The notes below the pieces were generated by a model. The model was given only the letters and a program-made list of their open reading frames with translations, ran no database searches and was not told the DNA's origin. DNA of 64,000 nucleotides, from the NCBI GenBank assembly GCA_964467345.1, contig CAYXPY010000005.1, positions 1 to 64,000 of the forward strand, written 5' to 3'. Positions 16,532-23,917 of the stretch are shown here, in pieces (positions within the stretch are counted from its first letter, which is position 1; each line of letters begins with the position of its first letter). The DNA is from SM1-50 sp964467345. Its GTDB lineage: Archaea > Thermoplasmatota > E2 > DHVEG-1. The translations under genes were made by a program, and so were the position numbers.

Positions 16532-17816
16532 CCAGGATAGCAACGATGAAGATAGTCGTAACAATGTTATTTAACAAATATATACTGAACATTCCTTTTC
16601 CGATTCTCTCTTCTTTTGGCAGATGACGTTGGTTTGCCCACAGGGCACCCCATCCAAGCAGCCACATGCCAAACACACCGGTCAACAGTAGATACAGGGT
16701 CATCAGAATAATCGGTTTTTCAATGACCATCAAGGGAAGACTGACAACAAGCAGATAAAGGACGATATACCCCTTGAACCGTTTAAACGAGATTTTTTGC
16801 ACCCGTGTGCTAATCGGATCAGCCCATGCCTTAATCATCCTGGGCACCGCGTCCATCCCTGCATAAATCGTTCCGCCGATAACCACCAGCACAGCCAAAG
16901 GATACAGATACACACCGATGAAGGGATTGATCGTCGCGTAAATCTCACGCTGTGCTGAGATAAGGTCGACGCCGTTGGGAACAATTTGTTTCTGACCAAG
17001 GATCACAGCACCAGCAACCATGAATGCAATCGTAAAAATCGCGACAACCAGAAGTGAGAGGAACAAATCTACTTTCATACCGGTCAACGCCTCTGATTTC
17101 AGAGAAATTTTTTTCTCATTTGTCTTTTGCCTCCACCAGGCGATGTACGCAGTGAAATCCGAGTACACCCCATTCATCGTGCCATACACCGCTGCCATCT
17201 GAAGTAAAATTGGTACTGCAATAATATCCTCAGCGGTCACCCAGGTGGCAACACGAGGGACCTGAACCGTCACTAACCCTTGGAAGACAGTCAACCAATC
17301 AGGATTAACGACGATGACTGCGACAATCGCACCAATGGCGAGAAACACGGCAAAGACCAGCTGAACTATCTCCATGACCCGCAGCGTACCGAAGAACCCG
17401 AAAAAAGCGATCAGAAGCCCAATGCCAACTCCCCAGATAAAATAATTACCGATGTTGGTAAACAACGTAAGCACATTTCCAAGGATTGTCAGAAACGTCG
17501 CAATCATAAATGGAAGTAACGCAAACCCTATGATGATGGACACGATATTGATCCAACCCCGAGGACGCACGCGAGCAAACAACGACATGATATGTTCCCC
17601 TGAGAGCAACGAATACCGGGTCGCCAAATAAGCGGTCAGACCCTTGGTGATCAAGGCAAACGTGATGACCCATAACGCTGAGTACGCAGGAATCGCCCAC
17701 GCCCCCACCCGTGGAGCCAACACGATGTTTCCCGCACCAATGGTCATTGATGCGAGGATCGCCCCCGGGCCAAAATATTTCATATACCGCAGATACTGAT
17801 GTTTCTTCTTCTCCAT
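16521..17816 (-). CDS. Nramp-family-like transporter lacking the DPGN metal motif
   Basis: 431 residues with about 11 membrane helices. The N-terminal FGPGAILASMTIGAGNIVLAPRVGA aligns with the first helix of Nramp/MntH proteins, but the metal-binding DPGN is GAGN here, and the helix-6 MPH motif also appears replaced (AVYGTMNGVYSDF). Nramp proteins import divalent metals with protons; these changes make classical Mn/Fe import doubtful and suggest another ion or a small organic substrate. Its ATG directly follows the TAA of transglutaminase-like protein B (TAAATG). Confidence 0.75.
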   Translation of the reverse strand: MEKKKHQYLRYMKYFGPGAILASMTIGAGNIVLAPRVGAWAIPAYSALWVITFALITKGLTAYLATRYSLLSGEHIMSLFARVRPRGWINIVSIIIGFALLPFMIATFLTILGNVLTLFTNIGNYFIWGVGIGLLIAFFGFFGTLRVMEIVQLVFAVFLAIGAIVAVIVVNPDWLTVFQGLVTVQVPRVATWVTAEDIIAVPILLQMAAVYGTMNGVYSDFTAYIAWWRQKTNEKKISLKSEALTGMKVDLFLSLLVVAIFTIAFMVAGAVILGQKQIVPNGVDLISAQREIYATINPFIGVYLYPLAVLVVIGGTIYAGMDAVPRMIKAWADPISTRVQKISFKRFKGYIVLYLLVVSLPLMVIEKPIILMTLYLLLTGVFGMWLLGWGALWANQRHLPKEERIGKGMFSIYLLNNIVTTIFIVAILVIR

Positions 17817-18797
17817 TTACTTCCCCTCAAAGACAATTTTTTCATGGTTTTTCAGCAGCTCTGTTTTCGTCGTCATCTGAGAGCGTCTCTTCCGAGCCTC
17901 TGCGTCATATGCTGCTTCTCCGCCTGCTTGTTCAATTATCTTTTTCCCTTTCTCGATTTGTTCTAAGATCCCAATGTTAATACCAGCCACGGAGTTTGGC
18001 ACCAACCGCTTCATAAGTAGTTGCGAGGGGATCCCAAGACCCAGTGGGATGGATTCCCTCAAGAAAATCGTCCCTGGGATCGGGAATAACCACAGTCCAG
18101 CAGAGTCCTCCCCTAGTTTCGTCACCGGGATCCACGATGCTGCTTGTCGCTGTGGCTCTGCACCAACATCAGCAGTGACCCATCTTCCATTGATGTATGC
18201 TTCTCCTTCACCATGCAATAAGAAATGCCCCATCGCGTCATACCACTGTTTCATGAGCGGTGCCCGGTCAAGCGCAGGTCCCATCCAGTTATCTAGCATG
18301 GTCAGGGCAAAGAACTTGTAACGTGCCGGTATCCCCGCTGCTCGGCAGAGGGCGATAAAGACAGAGATCTTATGCAGACAGGTCCCTGTGCCTCGACGGA
18401 GCACTTCATCGACGTCATCCAATGGAACCATTTCAAGGATAATTTTCCTTTTTGCAAACTCAAAGACAGCATCAGCATACTCCTGATCTGTTTTTTTATA
18501 CGCGCCAAGCTCGTGGGCTACAGCGATTATCTCTGAAGCTCGACAGTTACAAAACAACGTAGGTCTGAGGTACTTCTCTTCCGAATGATTTTTCTTCATT
18601 TCTGCTGTAAGAGTCGGCAGGGTATAGGTTGGTGATGGCCGGGTGTAAATGTTTTTTTCCTGGTTCTTGAGCATTTTGAGTGTCCCCAGGTTCATCAACA
18701 ACATTTTTAGAAGAAAAAATACGCCTCCGACGTTCATCTGAATCATATGACGTGGAGGAATCATTTCTTTTTTTTTGATTTCCCAGGGTGTCAGCAT
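17817..18797 (-). CDS. transglutaminase-like protein B (complete Cys-His-Asp)
   Basis: 326 residues from ATG 18797, one base after the TAA of the ligase gene. RGTGTCLHKISVFIALCRAAGIPARY holds Cys140; HGEGEAYINGRWVTADVG holds His195 and Asp210, in the spacing of transglutaminase-fold enzymes (Cys, then H-x3-E...GRW...D). About half the residues match protein A, including RPTLFCN near the N-terminus and the GIPxTKFGEDS segment. The fold catalyses acyl transfer or amide hydrolysis; the substrate is unknown. Coupling on both sides (ligase upstream, Nramp-like downstream) shows a single operon. Confidence 0.8.
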   Translation of the reverse strand: MLTPWEIKKKEMIPPRHMIQMNVGGVFFLLKMLLMNLGTLKMLKNQEKNIYTRPSPTYTLPTLTAEMKKNHSEEKYLRPTLFCNCRASEIIAVAHELGAYKKTDQEYADAVFEFAKRKIILEMVPLDDVDEVLRRGTGTCLHKISVFIALCRAAGIPARYKFFALTMLDNWMGPALDRAPLMKQWYDAMGHFLLHGEGEAYINGRWVTADVGAEPQRQAASWIPVTKLGEDSAGLWLFPIPGTIFLRESIPLGLGIPSQLLMKRLVPNSVAGINIGILEQIEKGKKIIEQAGGEAAYDAEARKRRSQMTTKTELLKNHEKIVFEGK

Positions 18798-18798
18798 G

Positions 18799-20181
18799 TT
18801 ATTTCGTATCCTTCCCAAGATCAGCAGAAAGCATCCTGCGTAACTCCTCGGCACATCCACGGATCTCCTCGCCAGCAGCCCGTTTCACCTCTGGCTCAAG
18901 GACCGGCCCTGGACGGTCGCATACAGGGCAGTGCTCCAGCATGCGGACCTTATCACCAGAGATGATGAAACCAGGGTAGCTGTACGCAGCAGCGTCAAGG
19001 AACGCAAAGCGTCCCCATTCCCCGTACCCCACTGGTTTATACTCCGAATCTAGCACAAGGGGTTTATAATATGAATATGGTGCATGCAGGTAATGACCTT
19101 CCGGACAGTGAACCATCCAACCATTTCCCTCAACCATGCCGTAGATATCCAGACAAAATTTCTCAGGGATGCCCAGGACTTTCTCGACCTGCTTGCGGAA
19201 TTCTGCGACGGGTACCCGAGAACCTTCATAAGCCTTCCAGCCGCCACCTGTACCGACACCACCACGTTCACCAAAATCAAAGCTTTTCCCTTCTTTTTGG
19301 AGTTTTTTCATCACAAAAGACAAGATGAAGGGAGCGCCGACCAACGCGATTCTCTCGGTGGTTTTCTCATGATGCTCCAGCCATTTGATGATCTCGTTAA
19401 TCATTTTTTCCGATTCACGTTTCGCGAAATATTTCACAATCTTGGTCTTTACTCCTTTCTGACCGGTCATCGTCATACGGATGAGTTCTGTGGTGATATC
19501 ACGGTCAATTGCGACCCGTACATCATGGATTGCATCGAAATACACGGTGCAGACTTTTCCAGCGTACACATTGGTTTTCTTTGGGTTGGGCATGAGTAAA
19601 TAGCCATTCAGTGAATAATCCCAGAGGGGGTAGATCATGGAAATAACGGATTTTGCGATGGCGTACTCTGAGACATTGAATGTCCGTTGGTCCCGTGGGA
19701 TGAACGTGTGCCGTCCGCTCGTCCCGCTGCTGTAGGCGACAGCCATGCCTGCTTCGTTAAAAGCGTTGATGACCTCATCGTAGGTCGGGTTTGCTTGTTT
19801 AATGACGACCCGGGGGAGATCCCCTGTGAATAGGTTGCCGAGCCATAATGCGAAATCTTTTCCGGAGGGATAATCCTTGAAGAAGTTATCGGGGATGAGA
19901 GGGATCTTCTCAAGGTCCTCAACGGTCTTAATATTTTCTGGAGAGAAGTTGCGTTCTTTACAGAAAGTATGGTAGACCTTATTGTTGTTATACTGAAGTG
20001 CAAAGGTGTATTTCATGGATTTCAACAGCATTTCAGATGCTTCTTTTAACGGGATGCGGAATAGGTCGGGTGGTTTGTATAACGCATCGTCAACTGGTGT
20101 CCAAGCTTCTTTTGATGGGAAGTATTTTTGCATATGCCCATCAAAATTCTTCATATACGTTAGATAATCTGGATGATCCAT
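18799..20181 (-). CDS. LuxE/PaaK-like acyl-adenylating ligase
   Basis: 460 residues. It carries the adenylate-forming motif VAYSSGTSGRHTFIPRD (about 170-186), a middle domain with GTGGGWKAYEG and DIYGMVEGNGW, and the C-terminal ISGDKVRMLEHCPVCDRPGP, typical of LuxE acyl-protein synthetase and phenylacetate-CoA ligase relatives. Such enzymes activate a carboxylate with ATP and pass the acyl group to a thiol. It is the first gene of the ligase-transglutaminase-Nramp operon, so the activated acyl group may be handed to the Cys of the transglutaminase-like protein (inference). Confidence 0.85.
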   Translation of the reverse strand: MDHPDYLTYMKNFDGHMQKYFPSKEAWTPVDDALYKPPDLFRIPLKEASEMLLKSMKYTFALQYNNNKVYHTFCKERNFSPENIKTVEDLEKIPLIPDNFFKDYPSGKDFALWLGNLFTGDLPRVVIKQANPTYDEVINAFNEAGMAVAYSSGTSGRHTFIPRDQRTFNVSEYAIAKSVISMIYPLWDYSLNGYLLMPNPKKTNVYAGKVCTVYFDAIHDVRVAIDRDITTELIRMTMTGQKGVKTKIVKYFAKRESEKMINEIIKWLEHHEKTTERIALVGAPFILSFVMKKLQKEGKSFDFGERGGVGTGGGWKAYEGSRVPVAEFRKQVEKVLGIPEKFCLDIYGMVEGNGWMVHCPEGHYLHAPYSYYKPLVLDSEYKPVGYGEWGRFAFLDAAAYSYPGFIISGDKVRMLEHCPVCDRPGPVLEPEVKRAAGEEIRGCAEELRRMLSADLGKDTK

Positions 20182-20423
20182 TTTAACAGCTCCTTGTCTT
20201 TTTGCTGATATACCTTAAAATAAATGAAGTAGGATTAAACACCCCTGTTTCCATTAGCATATTCATGTGTCACTATTTGTCGCAATTTTAGGTAGTCTCC
20301 TGCTTTTATGCACTCTGAGAAACACTACGGTTTTTTATATCTTCCCATACTAGGGAACCTGATACTTTCATTGATCCCCTATGAAAGATTATAACCTCTG
20401 AGCGTTCTAGAAGATAGTTGACT

Positions 20424-21569
20424 ATGCAAAGGACTGGTGTCGCTACTCTTCCACTTCATTCAGGAAAAGCACCTCGGTGGTTGTTCAAAAGGATGGTTGC
20501 TCTCTCCAGAGAAATCACCAAAATCATTGTTTATGAATATGGGCCTGATGAGTTCCTCCGCAGGCTTGCTGATCCGTTCTGGTTTCAGGCATTCTGCTGT
20601 GTTCTTGGGTATGATTGGCATTCATCAGGGACTACCACAGTCACCTGTGGTGCCTTGAAAGAAGCGTTGAACCATGAGGAGCTCGGGGTGAGGTTGTGTG
20701 GTGGGAAGGGGAAAGCGTCGCAAAACACCCTTGCAGAGATAGAGGTATCTGCTGAACATCTCAATCTTTCAGCTTCTCTTGTTGATCGTCTGCAGTATTG
20801 TAGCCGTATGGCCGCCAAGATTGATAACACAGCGATACAAGACAGTCATAGACTCTATCATCATGTGTTTCTGTTATCTGAAGATAAGAAATGGGTAGTG
20901 ATTCAGCAGGGGATGAATAACGATACCGGATACGCCCGTCGGTACCATTGGTTATCGGAGGATGTTAATAATTTTGTTTGTGAGCCTCACACTTCGATCA
21001 TCGGGGAAGATCGACAAGAAAACGTACTTGACATGACCGCGAAGCAAAGCACCGCCGCTCAGAAAATCTCTGTCGATCTGATCAATGATAATCCAGTGCA
21101 TCTTAGAGAAGACTGGGCGATTCTTACAAAACATACGAACCAGACAACATTAGATACTTGGTCCAGGCCTCATCAGAGCAATACTCTCTTACCTCGTCTG
21201 GATATGCCACGGTCGATTAATTGGGCGAAGATGAAGCAGATTTATGAGATCCATCCAACAAATTATGAGGAGCTTCTCGCGATGAACGGGGTTGGTCCGA
21301 TGACTATTCGTGCTTTGGCACTTATCTCGGATCTCTTATACGGGGAGAAACCGTCCTGGGCGGATCCGATTCGCTACACATTTGCCCATGGGGGGAAAGA
21401 CGGTGTACCTCACCCGATTGACCTTCCGACCTACGCAAGATCGATACAAATCCTGGGAGATGCCCTGGAACAAGCAAAAATCGGTAAACGGGAGAAGCTT
21501 GACGCGTTGAAACGATTAGGAAATGTCACACCCCTTCTTCCGATTCATCCCATGGTTCTTACTTCGTAA
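20424..21569 (+). CDS. DUF763 domain protein
   Basis: 381 residues from ATG 20424 (MQRTGVATLPLHSGKAPRWLFKRMVALS), the conserved beginning of DUF763. The family is found in archaea and some thermophilic bacteria; its function is unknown to me. A helix-hairpin-helix-like segment (NYEELLAMNGVGPMTIRALALIS, about 285-307) suggests DNA contact. It is divergent from the ligase operon with 240 bases between them. Confidence 0.85.
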   Translation: MQRTGVATLPLHSGKAPRWLFKRMVALSREITKIIVYEYGPDEFLRRLADPFWFQAFCCVLGYDWHSSGTTTVTCGALKEALNHEELGVRLCGGKGKASQNTLAEIEVSAEHLNLSASLVDRLQYCSRMAAKIDNTAIQDSHRLYHHVFLLSEDKKWVVIQQGMNNDTGYARRYHWLSEDVNNFVCEPHTSIIGEDRQENVLDMTAKQSTAAQKISVDLINDNPVHLREDWAILTKHTNQTTLDTWSRPHQSNTLLPRLDMPRSINWAKMKQIYEIHPTNYEELLAMNGVGPMTIRALALISDLLYGEKPSWADPIRYTFAHGGKDGVPHPIDLPTYARSIQILGDALEQAKIGKREKLDALKRLGNVTPLLPIHPMVLTS

Positions 21570-21744
21570 TCCTTTTTTTCTGAAGTTACGTCTCTATTTA
21601 CCACTGAATTCATACATCCGAGCTCATTTTTGGATTGAAAAAAATTCTTCCTATAACAGATATCATCATCGTCATCTATGTTCTCTAGAGGTTTGAATAA
21701 GAGAAAATACCATATGTGTTTTCTCTGACCCCTTGTTGAGGTAG

Positions 21745-21792
21745 ATTTATAAGCCCTTTTCTGTATTTTATTATTGTTATTCTCTTTGGGGG
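21745..21792 (+). promoter_or_regulatory. TATA box and RBS of M14 peptidase gene
   Basis: atttataag (21745-21753) lies about 47 bases before the start, and TTGGGGGA just before it serves as the ribosome binding site for a GTG start at 21800. Confidence 0.5.
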
Positions 21793-21799
21793 ATATATC

Positions 21800-23758
21800 G
21801 TGAAAAAGAAATTGGTGAGCCTATTTGCATGTATTTTGTTAATTGGTATAACTTACGGAAGTGTAACAGGAAATCAAGCATACGATCCAGTAAGAGCAGA
21901 AACTCTAACATCTGAGACTCTCTGCCATAGTCTTCTAAAAGTGCAGGATGCACCACAGGTTGCTTCTACCTTTATCAAAGAAGGATTCGATGTGTTCGTG
22001 AATACTATCACTGATGTTTCTTTTGAATTAGTTGTAAAACCAGGTATCTTTACACAATTACAAACACAAGGATATCACCTTGAGTTACTCTCGCAAGGAA
22101 GACCATTTCGTGAGATTCAAGCAGAGCAGATGATCATGGAACCATTACTACCAGCAGGATATATCGATTATCCTGCAATGGTTGATGTGCTATATGCTTA
22201 TGAAAGTCAGTATCCTTCCATCTGCAAGGTCTATGACCTTACGACATGGTACGGCCTTTCCCCCACGTATGAAGGCAGGCATCTCTATGCCATAAAAATC
22301 TCAGATAATGTCGCAACGGATGAGGATGAACCAAATTTCCTCATGGTCGGTGCTCATCATGCCAGAGAAGTCGTCACCCCGGTCATCTGTAACAATTCAA
22401 TACAACAATTCACAACCCAGTATGGAATCGACTCAGACATCACTGCAGCGGTTGACAATTACGAAATCTGGATATCCCCCATTTGGAATCCAGATGGATA
22501 TGTCTACATGTTTAACTATGATAACTACTGGCGGAAGAACCGAGCTCCCCCTGATGGTGTGGATTTGAATCGTAATTATCCCTTTGGCTGGAATTCCGCT
22601 GGCGGAGGAAGTACGAATCCCTATGATGAAACCTACAAAGGACCCAGTGCAGCCTCTGAACCAGAAACACAGACCATGATGACATTCGGAAACGACCGAC
22701 ATTTTACCAAAGTCCTTGATTACCATTCCTATGGCCGCGAGGTATTGTACGGGTACCTCTCCCTGTCCCATCCTTTTACCAGCTTTCTGCAATCAGAAGG
22801 AGTACGTCTTGCGTATGCTGTTGGGTACAGCGGATCGACCCGTCTGGCCAGCGCAGATGGTGAAAACTATCAATGGCATCTGGCCTACAACGGATCGTAT
22901 GCGAACCTCATCGAAACCCATACTTCCTTCCAGCCAACCTATGCGAGTGCTCTCAGTGAAGCAGCAATGGTCTGGCCAGGAACTATATGGGAATTACAAC
23001 GGGAAATATCCATTAGCGGTCATGTGACAGATTCTGCAACCGGTGCACCCCTGGTTGCCACGATCACACTTGAAGGAGTCACCTTTACGAACGGGGAGCA
23101 CTACATGAGTGAACCACGGTTCGGTCGGTATCATTTGTTCCTCCCGCCAGGAACCTACACCGTGAACTTCTCCGCACCTGGGTACGTATCTCAGAATCAC
23201 CAGGTCACTGTTTCTTTGACAAGCGCGGAAATCCTTGAAGTTCCCCTCACCCGTCCCAATTCACCACCCTGCGCACCGATCATCGACGGCACGACAACTG
23301 GTTTTACTGGAAAGCTGTACGAATATTGTTTTTCAACCAACGATCCTGATAACAACGATGTCGAATATTTCGTCAACTGGGGTGACGGGTCAAATTCCTC
23401 TTGGATAGGCCCCTTTGAATCTGGGCAGGAGGTTACCGTGGTACGCTACTGGACTGAGGCAGGCACTTTTCAGGTCAAAGTCAAGGCAAGAGATCCTCTT
23501 CATGAAGAAAGCACCTGGTCTTCTCCCTTAGATGTGAATATTTTTACTCTCACTCGGTCAACGATGTTTGGTCTTATCAGCGAGAAGAACGAGACAGAGG
23601 ACTATATCAGTTGCAACGCCAAGTTCCTCGTTATCCTTCCTTCCACGCTGCGTCTGTATCGTTCTGATGAGAGCATCATGATTTCAAAAAGCTCAATGAG
23701 GGGGTTCGTCGGAGAACGATTCGTATTTGGAAAGTTTAATGCCGTGGTCCTAACATAA
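21800..23758 (+). CDS. secreted M14 zinc carboxypeptidase
   Basis: 652 residues with a signal peptide (1-24) and a GTG start. The M14 active site is complete: zinc ligands His187 and Glu190 in GAHHAREV, third ligand His309 in LDYHSYGRE, substrate residues in NPDGYVYM and DLNRNYPFGW, and catalytic Glu372 in ANLIETHTS. After the catalytic domain come a carboxypeptidase regulatory-like beta-sandwich (about 410-480, ISGHVTDSATGAPLVATITLEG) and a PKD-like domain (about 490-585, VEYFVNWGDGSNSSW). It trims C-terminal residues from extracellular peptides. The last 60 residues are of unknown type and do not match the LLERFP tail. Confidence 0.92.
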   Translation: MKKKLVSLFACILLIGITYGSVTGNQAYDPVRAETLTSETLCHSLLKVQDAPQVASTFIKEGFDVFVNTITDVSFELVVKPGIFTQLQTQGYHLELLSQGRPFREIQAEQMIMEPLLPAGYIDYPAMVDVLYAYESQYPSICKVYDLTTWYGLSPTYEGRHLYAIKISDNVATDEDEPNFLMVGAHHAREVVTPVICNNSIQQFTTQYGIDSDITAAVDNYEIWISPIWNPDGYVYMFNYDNYWRKNRAPPDGVDLNRNYPFGWNSAGGGSTNPYDETYKGPSAASEPETQTMMTFGNDRHFTKVLDYHSYGREVLYGYLSLSHPFTSFLQSEGVRLAYAVGYSGSTRLASADGENYQWHLAYNGSYANLIETHTSFQPTYASALSEAAMVWPGTIWELQREISISGHVTDSATGAPLVATITLEGVTFTNGEHYMSEPRFGRYHLFLPPGTYTVNFSAPGYVSQNHQVTVSLTSAEILEVPLTRPNSPPCAPIIDGTTTGFTGKLYEYCFSTNDPDNNDVEYFVNWGDGSNSSWIGPFESGQEVTVVRYWTEAGTFQVKVKARDPLHEESTWSSPLDVNIFTLTRSTMFGLISEKNETEDYISCNAKFLVILPSTLRLYRSDESIMISKSSMRGFVGERFVFGKFNAVVLT

Positions 23759-23873
23759 AGCCAAAGAGATATCAACACTTGACCGTCTTGGAAGGAAACA
23801 GACTCTAGCACTTCAAACGGTCGGATGTTGATAGATACATCCACTTTCTTTTTTTATAGGAGGACGAAGTGTA

Positions 23874-23910
23874 TTTATATATGGGAATCGTATTATTTTA
23901 TCTAAGGAGG
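23874..23910 (+). promoter_or_regulatory. TATA box and strong RBS of the secreted transglutaminase-like gene
   Basis: tttatatat (23874-23882) is followed by AAGGAGG (23904-23910). The only in-frame codon at the correct distance (7-nt spacer) is ATT 23918; no ATG, GTG or TTG lies in frame there. Confidence 0.65.
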
Positions 23911-23917
23911 CTTACGT

